Assembly: GCA_002007465.1 (NCBI GenBank)
Contig: LNAC01000276.1
Span: 5,760,134 to 5,824,133, forward strand
DNA from: Ailurus styani
Taxonomy: Eukaryota; Chordata; Mammalia; Carnivora; Ailuridae
Reading direction: 5' to 3'
DNA: 64,000 bases
Shown here: in pieces, positions 1-11,349 of the stretch
Position numbering within the stretch: the stretch's first letter is position 1
How the letters are laid out: every line of letters starts with the position of its first letter
Notes under the pieces: generated by a model
Seen by the model: the letters and a program-made list of their open reading frames with translations, nothing else
The model's database searches: none
Told to the model about the DNA's origin: nothing
Position numbers and translations under genes: made by a program

Positions 1-20
1 GAGCCACCCAGGCGCCCTGG
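1..20 (-). repeat. CAN SINE fragment at window edge
   Basis: GAGCCACCCAGGCGCCC is the reverse complement of the SINE head; the rest lies outside the window. Confidence 0.8.
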
Positions 21-243
21 TTATTTTTATTTTTGATAAATAACTATCCTAGCAGATGTGAAGTGGCCTCTCATTGTGATTTAGGTATGCTTTTGATTTG
101 GGGGTTGTCCATTGCTCTAGGTCTTCTTGGAGGGAAGAGCTCGGGAATATATGCATGTACAGTAACTGGTACACATCCACACACACTTCTGTTTGTTTCT
201 GTATCTACTTACCTGCGTACATCTATTAAAAACCGTGAGTTCA

Positions 244-350
244 GGGGGCGCCCGGCTAGCTCAGCAGGTAGAGCATGTGATCTTTGATCTCGAGGTTGTG
301 AGTTTGAGCACCGTGTTGCATGTAGAGACTACTTTAAAAAAACAAAAACA
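244..350 (+). repeat. tRNA-like SINE (older, short type)
   Basis: Head with box A-like TAGCTCAGCAGGTAGAGCA and box B-like sequence (GTGAGTTTGAGC), short A-rich tail, no CT-rich tract. It is directly followed by a younger SINE. Confidence 0.75.
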
Positions 351-355
351 AACAA

Positions 356-542
356 GGGCGCCTGGGTGGCTCAGTGGGTTAAAGCCTCTGCTTTCGGCTC
401 AGGTCATGATCTCGGGGTCCTGGGATCGAGGCCCGCATCGGGCTCCCTGCTCAGCGGGGAGCCTGCTTCCCCCTCTCTCTCTCTGCCTGCCTCTCTGCCT
501 CCTTGTGATCTCTCTCCCTCTGTGAAATAAATAAATAAAATC

Positions 543-573
<31 letters not shown>

Positions 574-575
574 AA
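356..575 (+). repeat. CAN SINE
   Basis: Full-length copy: GCGCCTGGGTGGCTCAGT head, CTCTCT tract, AATAAATAAATAAAATC tail and long A-rich end. Confidence 0.9.
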
Positions 576-954
576 AACAAACAAGCCAAAACCCCATGAG
601 TTCATACCAATACCCTGCTTCCAGTCCAACATCACATAGTTCATTCTGGCCTTGCCCTGTCCTTATTTGGAACTTCTTTCCCCAACAGTGAGAAACCTGG
701 TGCTTACTATTCATAATACATTTGCTAATAGTCTGCGCAATCCTAGAATACATAGGAAGTAGTTTCAGAATTTCTAATTCATACCTCTGTGAGAAACAAT
801 TATCCTGTTGTTGGAGGACGTATGTCTTCTCATGGCTTCTTCAGGGAAGACTAACAGGTAGAGTTCCCTAATGTCTTGTGTATAGTTAAAGGACAGCAGG
901 GCTGGGTATCAAATCCTTTGCTCACCGGGTTTTTTGTTTTCTTTAGTTTTTTTT

Positions 955-1350
955 AAAAAATATTTTATTTATTTATTTGACAGTGAGAGAGAGAGATCAC
1001 AAATAGGCTGAGAGGCAGGCAGAGAGAGAGGAGGAGGCTCAGCTGGGAGCCCAATGTGGGCTTCGATCCCAGGACCCTGGGATCATGACCTGAGCTGAAG
1101 GCAGAGGCTTTAACCCGCTGAGCCACCCAGGCGCCCTGTTTTCTTTAGTTTTTTAATATTTTTACAAGATTTTATTTATTTATTTGAGAGAGAGAGAGAG
1201 TGAGAGAATGCATGAGAGGGGGAGGGTCAGAAGGAGAAACAGACTCCCCGCTGAGGGGGGAGCCTGACGTGGGATTCGATCCTGGGAATCTGGGGTCATG
1301 ACCTGAGCTAAAGGCAGTTGCCCAACCAACTGAGCCACCCAGGTGCCCTT
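955..1350 (-). repeat. Two minus-strand CAN SINEs
   Basis: Copies at about 955-1136 and 1163-1349. The first is flanked by GTTTTCTTTAGTTTTTT on both sides. Both show T-rich left ends, a GA tract, and the reverse head GAGCCACCCAGG. Confidence 0.88.
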
Positions 1351-1520
1351 GTCTTTTTCTTTTTTTTTTAAATGATGCTCATTTTTGTCTCATTTTGAAT
1401 GTTAGTCTTGAAAAGTCTTATGGCAGTCAAATTCTTTTGAATTGGTAAATTATTTGATCTGGAGCATCTGAGGATTTTCTCTTAGTCTTTGAAATTGAGT
1501 AGTTTTAAAATATGTCCCAG

Positions 1521-1726
1521 GGCGCCTGGGTGGCTCAGTGGGTTAAAGCCTCTGCTTTCGGCTCAGGTCATGATCTCAGTGTCCTGGGATCGAGGCCCGC
1601 ATCGGGCTCTCTGCTCAGCAGGGAGCCTGCTTCTTCCTCTCCCTGTCTCTCTACCTGCCTCTCTGCCTACTTGTAATCTCTGTCTCTGTGTCAAATAAAT
1701 AAATAAAATCTTTAAAAAAAATAAAT
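1521..1726 (+). repeat. CAN SINE with 14-bp target duplication
   Basis: Full-length copy between two perfect AAAATATGTCCCAG repeats (1507-1520 and 1727-1740). Clean young insertion. Confidence 0.95.
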
Positions 1727-1952
1727 AAAATATGTCCCAGAGTTGGCCGTGTTGGGTTAATTTTCCTAGGTAACTGTTGAGCCTTTTCAATGTGTAAATT
1801 CACCTGATTTTCTATTTCTGAAGTTTTTTGGGTTATGGTTTAAATATTCACTCTGTTTCATTTTCACTTTCTTCTTCAGGGTCTCCAATAATACACGTGG
1901 TACTTCAGTGCCTGAAATTCCATTTCAATCCATTTCTCCCTGGCCCTATTTT

Positions 1953-1975
1953 TTCCCCCAAAGAGTTTACTTGCT

Positions 1976-2017
<42 letters not shown>

Positions 2018-2169
2018 NGAGCACAAGCAAGGGAGGAGCAGAGGGAGAGGGACAAGCAGACACTACGCTGAGCAGGAGCTCAATTCTGGGCTCAGTCCCA
2101 GGGACCCAAGATCATAAGCTGAGCCAAAGTTAAATGCTTAACTGACTGAGCCACCCAGGCGCCCCCCTT
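1953..2169 (-). repeat. CAN SINE with long GA microsatellite
   Basis: Minus copy carrying (GA)n at 1981-2020 with one N at 2018. TGGCCCTATTTT occurs on both sides (1941 and 2170). Confidence 0.88.
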
Positions 2170-2270
2170 TGGCCCTATTTTACTTCTTTCTCAGTGTCAT
2201 TGTTATTCTTTGATGCTCTCCTGTCTCTCTCCACTGCCCTTTATCAAACTTTTGTTGGGGTCTATTCTTT

Positions 2271-2480
2271 CTTTTTTTTTTTTTAAGATTTTATTTATTC
2301 ATTTGACACAGAGAGAGAGATTATAAGTAGGCAGAGAGGCAGGCAGAGAGAGAGGAGAGAGGAGGAAGCAGGCTCCCTGCTGAGCAGAGAGCCCGATGTG
2401 GGCCTCGATCCCAGGACCCTGGGATCATGACCTGAGCCGAAGGCAGCGGCTTTAACCCACTGAGCCACCCAGGCGCTCCT
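2271..2480 (-). repeat. CAN SINE with target duplication
   Basis: Minus copy flanked by GTTGGGG(G)TCTATTCTT at 2254 and 2481. Confidence 0.92.
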
Positions 2481-2616
2481 GTTGGGGGTCTATTCTTGAG
2501 TACCTTACAACTTATTCTATATATCTGAGATAATGTTGCCTTTTTATTCCATTTCTTTCCTGAGTTGGTTGGACTCTTTCTTCATTTATCCCTGCCCATA
2601 TCAGCATTAGTTTTTG

Positions 2617-2819
2617 ATTTTTTTTTTTTCAGAGAGAGCGCAAGTGAGGGAGCATGTAATTGGGGGTGGGTGCAGAGGGAATGGGAGAGAAAATCTTAAG
2701 CAGGCTCCACACTCAGCATGCAGCCTGACTTGGGGCTTGATCTCGTGACCCTGAGATCATGACCGGAGCTGAAATCTAGAGTCCAATGCTTAACCAACCA
2801 AGCCACCCAGGCGCCCCCT
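2617..2819 (-). repeat. CAN SINE
   Basis: Minus copy, more diverged; TTTTTGAT on both sides. Confidence 0.85.
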
Positions 2820-3934
2820 GAATTTTTGATGTAAGGAGGGTTTTTTTTCTTATTGGCAGATGCCTGTTGGACTACACAGTATTGAACTGTTTGGGGCGTT
2901 GACTTACAAAATGCTTCTACTGCTTGACTCTTTTCTGGGGTACTTTTTCCCTCATCCATTTATATGGATTTTCGTTTCCTGAATTTTTGCAATTACTCTC
3001 TGTGGACTTATTCTGTTCCTTTAGTTCATTTTTTTGTTACTGGGACCCGTCTCCGAGCTATCCAGGTCAAAGGCGCCCTCTTCTGTCAATGCAGCAAATC
3101 GACTTAATTTAGAGTTCTGTTTTGTTGGTGGCAGGAATGTAGGTAGAGAGACCTCCAATTTAGTAGTTTTCTTTTGTCTTGAAGGACCCTACATTTGCCC
3201 CTTCCATTCCTCTTCACCATCAGACTGCCAATGACCTCTTCTGTCTTGATTTTTCCTTTTTCTTTTCCCAGAAGCTATGTATTTTGAAGACTGTCCTTTT
3301 AATCCATTCCTTTTCTGGAATCCACACTCTGATCGGCTCCAACATCATTGCAGTATTTTCAGACTTAGGGTGAGCTTCGTTTTTCTGGAACTAGTCCGAG
3401 ATTAACCTCAGATTACTTTGCTAGTTTCCCATTTTTGTATCTGCTGCACCTTCTCTCCATTGTTCAGGATGGAGCACATGGGTGGGAGGGGCTCAAGCTT
3501 CACTTCTGTGATTCTTCACCTTTCCTCACGATCCTTTTACGTTCTGGCATTCTCTGTGTTCGGGCTATGCCATAGCTTGCCTTCCCTTCTTTTTTTGTGT
3601 TGCTTTGGGAAGAAATATTCGGGAAACAGGTAGATCTCCCTACAGTGGGACACGCTTGAGATTCCTCAAAGCTGTTCCGATACAAATGGATAATGTTGCT
3701 AATCCCAAAAGACATGAGTAGCATTAGTAGTGTTTTCCTAGGCTTGCAGAGGACTCCCCATTGAGTCAAACTTATTTGCCAGCCTGAGGATTGACCACTG
3801 CCGAAGAAGAGGGGGGTCTGCCCTGGAGTGTGGGATGCGGGCAACAGAGATTATGACCATCAGTAAGCAACTGTTATTACTAGACACATAGGACACTGAG
3901 GAAAGGTTAAGTAAAAGCTAGTAGTTCAGCACTA
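2820..3934. other. Gene-free stretch, nothing recognised
   Basis: AT-moderate, no exon-like homology found, only short open frames. Possibly old transposon DNA that I cannot assign. Confidence 0.4.
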
Positions 3935-4380
3935 TTCGCAATAAGCAGAAGGAGGAAACAGCCCAAATGCCCATCAACCGATGAATGGATAAACAAAAGC
4001 TGGTCTGTTCATATAATGGGATATTATTCAGTCCTAAAAAGGAACTAAGTACTGACACCTGCTACAACATAGATGAACTTGGAAAACATTATGCTCAGGG
4101 AGAGAAGCCAGGCACAAAAGGTCACATAGATGAAATGTCCAAAGTAGGCAAATCTTCATAAAGAAAGCAGATTCGCGGTTGCCAGGGGCTGGGGGAGGGG
4201 GAGTAAATGCCAATCGGTCCAGGATTTCCTCTTTCTGGTGATGAGCAAGTTCTGGAACTAGAGAGTGGGGGGGGGGGTTGCACAACACTGTGAATGTGCT
4301 TTAACACCACGGCGTTGTACACTGGAAAGCAGTAAAAACGGTCAAATTTGTGTTATGTGTATTTTACCCCAATGAAAAGG
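3935..4380 (+). repeat. L1M 3' end
   Basis: ORF2 tail (CCCATCAACCGATGAATGGAT) followed by an L1M 3' UTR (GGTTGCCAGGGGCTGGGG, GTGTATTTTACCCCAATGAA). Confidence 0.85.
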
Positions 4381-4802
4381 AAATTGACATCTCGCTAAAT
4401 CTCTTCTGTTCTGCTCTGTCCATTTGGGGATCTGTGAGGAGGTTGGATGCATCACTCGGCATCGCTAAAATGACAGGTTCCTGCCAGATGTGGAAAAGCA
4501 GGGGGTCCTTCTCTTGTCCACCTTCATGGCCCCATGACTGGCCTTGTGGCCAAGACCATGCTTCTTGGTAAAATGTCTATAAGATTCTACTTAAGTTATT
4601 GACTAAGGATATCATCTACTGGCTATTTGGAAAGATTCTCTTCTCCAGAATTTATCCTTTCTGGTCAAAATCAGATGGAAATTTCTAGACCCCTCTGTGA
4701 GCACAGAGACTAGCTTAAAGGGAGTTGGTATCTATTCCCAACTAAAAGCACATTTATTTATTTTTTAAAGATTTATTTATTTTTGTTTTTTAAAGATGTA
4801 TT

Positions 4803-5201
4803 TATTCATTTTATTTTTAAGATATTTATTTACTTGAGAGGGAGAATGTGCAAGTGGGGGGAGGGGCAGAGGGAAAGAGGGAGAATCTCAAAGAGACTCC
4901 TCACTGAGTGGGGGAGCCTGACGTGGGGCTCGATCTCATGACCCTGAGGTCGTGACCTGAGCTGAAATCAAGAGTTGGATGCTTAACAGACTGTGCCACC
5001 CAGGCGCCCCTATTTATTTATTTTAGAGAAAGGGAGAGAGAGAGAGCAAGCGCGGGGCGAGGAGCAAAGGGAGAGAGAGTCTTAAGCAGACTCTTCACGG
5101 AGCTTGGAGCCTGATGTGGGGCTGGGTATCAAGATCTTGAGATCACAACCTGAGCCAAAAACAAGTCAGAGGTTTAACTGACGGCACCACCCAGGCACCC
5201 C
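4803..5201 (-). repeat. Two head-to-tail minus-strand SINEs
   Basis: Copies at about 4803-5010 and 5011-5201, both older. Extra TTTATTTATTTTTAAAG blocks before 4803 suggest serial insertion into SINE tails. Confidence 0.82.
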
Positions 5202-5289
5202 TATGGTATTTTTAAAATCGCAGCTTGAGCAGTCTAAGGCGTGTGCGTCTCATCCCATTCCTAAAAGCAAGGACTTAAAAGGACCTCCT

Positions 5290-5680
5290 GGGGCTCCTGG
5301 GGGGCTCAGTAGGTTCGGCAGCTGCCTTCAGCTCAGGTCATGATCCCAGCATCCTGGGATCGAGTTCCGCGTCCGGCTCTCTGCTCAGTGGGGAGTCTGC
5401 TTCTCCCTCTCCTCTCTCTTCTGCTTCACTTGCTCTCTCTCTCCTTCTTAAATAAATAAATAAAATCTTAAAAAGAAAGGGCATCTGGGTGGCTCAGTGG
5501 GTTAAAGCCTCTGCCTTCTGCTCAGGTCATGATCTCAGGGTCCTGGGATCGAGCCCCGCATCAGGCTCTCTGCTTGGCAGGGAGCCTGCTTCCTCCTCTC
5601 TCTCTGCCTGCTTCTCTGCCTACTTGAGATCTCTCTCTGTGTGTGTCAAATAAATTAAAAAATAAAATCTTTAAAAAAGA
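5290..5680 (+). repeat. Two head-to-tail plus-strand CAN SINEs
   Basis: Copies at about 5290-5478 and 5479-5680, the second inserted in the A-rich tail of the first. Confidence 0.87.
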
Positions 5681-6102
5681 AAAGAATTATCTCCCTGTTC
5701 AAGCGCTCAGGACTGGCTTTGTCCCTTTCAGCTGTAAGGGTGGGTATCAGTCAGGATGTGTCTATTTTAAGTAAGAGAAAACAGCACAAACAAGTGTAAA
5801 CAAATGAACAAATGATTCATTGGCTCAAGTGACTGAAAGTCCTGTTTCAGAGTGAGCCCACAGACACTGCTAAGGAGCCCATGCCTTCCCATCTCCCCCA
5901 GTCTCCAAACCAAGTTATGGGTCAAAGATGTGTTCACTTGTGTTGACAGGTTGGCTCACCAGGAGGAAACCAGGCTTGCACGAGAAGTTAAATCTAGTTA
6001 TCAGTAAAGAAAGGACATCCCCATGCCCCTGTTCTTCCTGGGCCTCATCCCAGACTCACTGAATTGGACTCTCTTGGGAATGGCTTAAGAATAATATATT
6101 TT

Positions 6103-6292
6103 GGGCGCCTGGGTGACTCAGTGGGTTAAAGCCTCTGCCTTCTTCTCAGGTCATGATCTCAGGGTCCTGGGATGAGCCCCACATCGGGCTCTCTGCTCGG
6201 CAGGGAGCCTGCTTCTTCCTCTCTCTCTGCCTGCCTCTCTGCCTGCTTGTAATCTCTCTCTCTGTCAAATAAATAAATAAAATCTTAAAAAA
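6103..6292 (+). repeat. CAN SINE
   Basis: Complete copy with CTCT tract and AATAAATAAATAAAATC tail. Confidence 0.9.
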
Positions 6293-7185
6293 AAGAATAC
6301 CATATTTCTTTCCACATTTCTTTTTTGCTCATATGTGGAATTTAAGAAACAAAACAGATCAACACAGGGGAAGGAGAAGAGAAATAAAATAAGATAGAGA
6401 CAGAGAGGGAGGCAAACCATAAGACACTCAACTATAGGGAACAAACTGAGGGTTGCTGGAGGGGTGGTGGGTGGAGGGATGGGGTGGGTGATGGGCATTA
6501 AGGAGGGCACGTGATGTAGTGAACACTGGGCGTTACATGCAACTGATGAATCACCACATTCTACCCCTGAAGCTAACACTACACTACATGTGAACTAAGC
6601 TGAATTTAAACAAAATCCTGGAAAAAAATCTGCATTTTTTTCAGAATCTGCATTTTTAATAAGTGCTCCCCGAGGAACATGCAAATGAAAACTACAATGA
6701 TCTGTTCCTTTACACCCACTAGAATGGCTAGAATAAAAGACATAGCAGCAAGTGTTGTCAAGGATGTGGAGAAAGGGCTCCTGGGTGGCTCAGTGGGTTA
6801 AAGCCTCTGCTTTCGGCTCAGGTCATGATCTCAGCGTCCTGGGATCGAGGCCCGCATCGGGCTCTCTGCTCGGCGGGGAGCCTGCTTCCTCCTCTCTCTC
6901 TGCCTGCCTCTCTGCCTACTTGTAATCTCTCTCTCTGTGTCAAATAAATAAATAAAATCTTAAAAAAAAAGGATGTGGAGAAATTGGAACCCTACAAGAC
7001 ATTCCTAAGAGAGCAGGTATTCAGAATTCTCATCACGAGAAAAAAATGTGTAACTATCTTAACTGTGGACCTCGATTTATTGGGGTGATCACTTTGCAGT
7101 ATACACATACATCGAATCATTATGTTGTACACCCAAACTAAGACACCGTTATGTGTCAATTACAGCTCAATGAAACTGGAAAAAA
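6293..7185 (+). repeat. L1 3' ends, interrupted by a SINE
   Basis: 6300-6620 is a carnivore L1 3' part (GATGGGTGAT-like tract, ACTGATGAATCACC). 6655-7185 is a second L1 piece (ORF2 end AATGGCTAGAATAAAA, 3' end GTTGTACACCCAAACTAAGA), split by the SINE at 6775. Confidence 0.82.
6775..6968 (+). repeat. CAN SINE with 15-bp target duplication
   Basis: Between perfect AAGGATGTGGAGAAA copies (6760-6774, 6969-6983), inside an L1. Confidence 0.95.
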
Positions 7186-7186
7186 A

Positions 7187-7618
7187 TTTTTTAAGATTTA
7201 TTTATTTGTTTACAGAGAGACAGAGAGCAAGACCTGGGGGAAGGGAAGGGGCAGAGGGAGAGAATCTCAAGCAGACTCCCCACTGAGTGTGGGGCCGGAC
7301 GCAGGGCTTGATATCACGACCCCAAGATCATGACCTGAGCCGAAATCATGAGCTGGATGCTTAACTGACGGCACCATCCAGTGTGGCTGGAAGAAATTTT
7401 TTATTTTTTATTTATTTTATTTATTTATTTTTAAGATTTTATTTATTTATTTCACAGAGGGAGAGAGATCACAAGTAGGCAGAGAGGCAGGCAGAGAGAG
7501 AGGAGGAAGCAGGCTCCCCGCCGAGCAGAGAGCCCGATGCAGGACTCGATCCCAGGACCCTGAGATCATGACCTGAGCCGAAGGCAGAGGCTTTAACCCC
7601 TGAGTCACCCAGGCGCCC
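7187..7618 (-). repeat. Two minus-strand CAN SINEs
   Basis: About 7187-7387 (older) and 7425-7618 (younger, head GTCACCCAGGCGCCC). Confidence 0.87.
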
Positions 7619-7645
7619 GAAATCTTTTAACAATAAAATAAAATT

Positions 7646-7842
7646 GGGGCACCTGAATGGCTCAGTTGGTTAAGCCTCTGCCTTCAGCTCAGGTCATGAT
7701 CCCAGGTCCTGGGATCGAGCCCCACATCGGACTCCCTGCTCCGCGGGAAGCCTGCTTCTCCCTCTCCCTTTGCTGCTCCTCACTGCTTGTGCTCTCTCTC
7801 TCTCTCTGTGTGTGTCAAATAAATAAATAAAATCTTAGAAAA
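7646..7842 (+). repeat. CAN SINE
   Basis: GGGGCACCTGAATGGCTCAG head, CTCTCT then GTGTGTGTC, AATAAATAAATAAAATC tail. Confidence 0.9.
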
Positions 7843-7844
7843 AA

Positions 7845-9080
7845 TTAAAATAACATAAATAGCTATCTCCTATTGCGCAATACAATCACCTATCAAACGC
7901 TTAGTGGATACCAACTCCAACCCAGGGGCCAGGGTGAAGCTTCTGATTGTCTAGTCATTCGAATTTGCAGAAACTGACCCCCCAGAGAGAACGGAGTGCT
8001 GCTGGGGGACCAGGGAGCCAGGATTCCAGCCTCCCTCTCCTCCTTCCTCCCCTGCACCTGAGAGGTGGGAGGCACTATGGGAAAGGACAGCAGACAGCTG
8101 GACAGGGAAACGGGCTTGTAGCCTCGCCTCCCTCAGGGACCAGGAGCACACCCCTCCCAGGCTGTCGGTTTGCCCTATCTGTAATATGCAGGTCATATTA
8201 TCTACCCCAGGGTCGGAAGAGTCAATCAATTCCTATATAAAGTAGATACAATAGTGCCCCAAATAGTAAGCATTAAATAAACTTAAGCAATTGTGAATCA
8301 GCCCCAGCTTCCAAAGTCCTTTCAGAAATCACCATCGATGAGGCCATCGGCAAGCCAAGACGGCAGAAGGGGTTGGTGGTTCCCCAGGGCGATGAAGTGA
8401 TGTCCCAAGTGAAGGAAGCATAACAAATTAGCCCTACTTTCCATGTCGTTGGAGCTCATGCAAAGCATCCCACGGTGTGGCCGTGCCACAAGGACGGACC
8501 AGGTCGACCCCGGACCACCCCGTGCCACCTCCTAGAATGCCTGGAAGACCCAGCCCATCTCATTCTGTGTCTCCCTCCAGCCTCTTCTGGTGATATGTCA
8601 CTACCTGGCGTTCTGTGTCTCTCGATGAGTGAAAGCAGGTTTCAGAAGTGAGCATCACGGGGTGAGAAAGAAAGGCTGCGGTCTCAGGAGTCCTGAACAA
8701 GGCATTTGGGGATGGTGGGTGGGCACCCTGGGCGAGGCTGGCTTGGGATTCCGGGGCCTTGGGGCGGGCATAAGGAGGTAGCCCTCTCTGGTCTCAGTTT
8801 GCACAGACTGAGTTATTTCTCTGCTGAGCTATTTCTCTTCTCTCCTCTACGCAGAGGAGGGAGAGCTGATAATCAGCAGGACCACTGTTCCCCGCCCTCC
8901 AAAGACTATGGATTCGATCATTCTGTTCACAGAATGTCACAGGTGCAACAGGGTTAGGGCGTGGAGTAGCTATAGGTCCTGCCAGACTCCCGGGTCCCGG
9001 GAGGCGGGGGGCTGGGGAACAGGCTTCCCTGGGGCAGGCTGAGGCGGGAACATGGGCGTGCCGGAGGTACCCATCCTTCT
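7845..9080. other. Upstream flank of the CD209-type pseudogene
   Basis: No repeat or gene recognised to about 8840. At 8837-8854 a pyrimidine tract ends in CTCTACGCAG, followed at 8855 by AGGAGGGAGAGCTG. This resembles the start of the CD209 cytoplasmic exon, but the rest does not align well. Confidence 0.35.
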
Positions 9081-9081
9081 C

Positions 9082-11090
9082 TCCCCCGGGGGGTCTGGGC
9101 CACTGTCACGCCCTCCTGGGGCTGCTCCTCTTCCCTCTCATGCTCTTCGCTGGCCTCCTGCTGGCCGTCCTTGTCCAAGGTCAGGTACAGGTCCCCAGAG
9201 TCAGGGCCTCCCAGGCCTGGTGTTTGGCTGCCGTGGTGGGGGCAGCTCCCAAAGAGAGATAGGGCGGAAAGCTGAGACTTGGGTCCCTCCAGAGTTTCCC
9301 GGCCAGCTGTCCTGCCTGGTGGCCTCTCCCAAGGTCCCTCCCCTGTCTGGGGCAGGGGAAGAGTGGGGGGAGGCAAGGAGCGGGAGGGGTCCTGGCTCCC
9401 CCTGCTCTGCTCATGCAGCCTGCATCAAGTGTCTTCCCCATCTTCAGAGAGGACGAACTGAGATCTTGACTGAGAAACAACGTCCCTGGGGCCCTAGTGC
9501 AGGGCGCACACACAGCAGGTGTATAATACCTGCAGTTTCTTTTTTTTCTTGGCACAGTCTCCAGAGTACCAGGTCCCAGGGGCTGGAGCCTTTGAGGCAG
9601 GAGGTCCAGCAAGAACTGACCCAGCGGAAGGCTGGACTGGGTGACGGCATTCCCGGAGGGCCAGGCACACAGTAGGCACTAAATTAAGCCAGGCTCTTGT
9701 TCTGAGCTCCCTGCTTCTCCCAGTCTGGAGAAGATGGGGCAGGACTCCTGAGTTCTCCTGGGCCTGGGGGAAGGTGGCAAGACGGGAGGGAGATGGGCCA
9801 TGGGGAGAATGCAGAATGAAGGAGGGACCCCCAACTCTCAAGGGACTGAAGAGTAGGCAGACCCAGGGTCAGGGGCATCTTAAGCTGAGTCCCAGCCCTT
9901 CCGCACGGGCCCCAACAGCCAGCCTGTGCTGCCCTATCCCCGGGGACTGGACGTGCTTCCAGAGAAACTTCCTCCTTCTCCAGGCCCCAACAGAACCGAC
10001 ACAACTCCATCACGGCCTGCCTGCGGGGACGTGGGGAGCCGGCTGGTCATGATCAAAAGTGCCCAGGAGCAGGCACACCTGTCCAAGGAGCCTGTCTGGC
10101 CCGGGGCATGCGCCTGGCCGCTGGCCAACCGGGAACAAGACGGCCGGAGGGGATTTTCTGGATGAGAAGCTGCTGGCGCCCCTTGGAAAGGTGGGGAGAA
10201 GGCGAATAGGAATCAAGCATCCTGTAAGGAGACACAGACGCTATCTGAACACTTGCATTTCGGGGAGCAGGTAACGTAAATAAGCCTCCGCGGTGTGCTG
10301 GCAAATATTTAGCGACGAGTTCTCTGGAGGGAGGGGAAATAAGTCCAGGCTTGAAGGGTCTGTGTTTCCCTGGTGAACATCCCGCCACTGTGGCCGATTT
10401 CAAGCCATTAACACAGTGCCCCTCAACATGGAGCTGGAAAGAGACGCTGGGGACCGGCTCTCAGGAACTGGCCTGATTTGGTCCCAGCACGTTAAACGCA
10501 GGCATAGGTTCAAGGGCACATGCTTAGCACATGTAAAACACATACACACGCAGTATTGCCGAGTGCGTGTGATGAGAGACCCGTTGTATGTGTGAGTCTG
10601 GAAGTCGGAACGTGCGTGCTCAGAGGATACACACGTGAGAGGCGCTCGGGCCGCGGCATTGCAGAAGCCGTACGCTGGGAGAAGAGCTTGCTGCCCGGAG
10701 ACTGGGGGGATGCTGAGCCCGGAAAGCGGGGGTCAGAACCCCCTCCCGACTTCCCTCCATCCACCAGGGCTTCCTACAGCTGCAGACCTCCAAGAAAACC
10801 CGCTTCGCCTGCAGGGGGCTCTCAGACGGGGAATGCCAAGACGCAAGGCCCCGGGAGCATGGGTCACGGCTGCTGCCCAAGTGAGTCCTGGGAGTAGGAA
10901 ACACTCTGTCAGGTGGTGTCTGGAACCCGGACCCGAGCTCTACCTGGGGATCCCTCCCCAGCTCCCTCCCCCCTAAGCCAAAGAGTCTGGGATTTTTCCC
11001 GAGTTGAGGAATGTGGTGTTCACATACCGTGTTCAGATAAGACGGCAGGTGCCCCAAATTCCACATCAGAGCAGCAAGAAGAGCTTGTGG
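9082..11090 (+). pseudogene. CD209/CLEC4M-type lectin pseudogene (DC-SIGN family)
   Basis: A decayed copy of a DC-SIGN-type gene in the expected place beside CLEC4G. Exon-like pieces: membrane exon about 9090-9179 (hydrophobic GLLLFPLMLFAGLLLAVLVQ intact); neck exon from 9558 (VSRVP, then QEVQQELTQRKAG in another frame); lectin exon 9919-10072 (WTCFQRN, then NSITAC, then SRLVMIKSAQEQ across three frames); lectin exon 10768-10880 (GFLQLQTSKKTRF, GLSD, RLLP, with GT donor); last lectin exon remnant about 10962-11090. Lesions: membrane-exon acceptor AG changed to CG (9087-9089 region), in-frame TGA in the neck exon, a 2-bp loss and a 4-bp gain (CCTG doubled) in the first lectin exon, GC instead of GT after 10072, lost WMG and WVDG tryptophans, no EPN motif. 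A possible cytoplasmic exon starts at 8855 after a good acceptor. CD209 versus CLEC4M cannot be decided. Confidence 0.85.
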
Positions 11091-11135
11091 TCCAGGTGAA
11101 TGCTTTGAAATAGAGTCTTTAATAGAATTTTCGGG

Positions 11136-11335
11136 GGCACCTGGGTGGCTCAGTGGGTTAAAGCCTCTGCCTTCGGCTCAGGTCATGATCTCAGGGTCCT
11201 GGGATCGAGGCCCACATCAGGCTCCCTGCTCATCAGGGAGCCTGCTTCCTCCTCTCTCTCATACCTGCCTCTCTGCCTACTTGCGATCTCTCTCTCTCTG
11301 TGTCAAATAAACATATAAAATCTTAAAAAAAAAAA
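11136..11335 (+). repeat. CAN SINE with 12-bp target duplication
   Basis: AGAATTTTCGGG at 11124-11135 and 11336-11347. It lies just after the last pseudogene exon remnant. Confidence 0.95.
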
Positions 11336-11349
11336 AGAATTTTCGGGAA

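Noticed and set aside
244..350. tRNA gene
   Set aside because: tRNA-like boxes belong to a SINE with an A-rich tail and no proper cloverleaf.
9494..9841. Minus-strand coding region near 9.5 kb
   Set aside because: Opposite-strand shadow of the lectin pseudogene neck exon.
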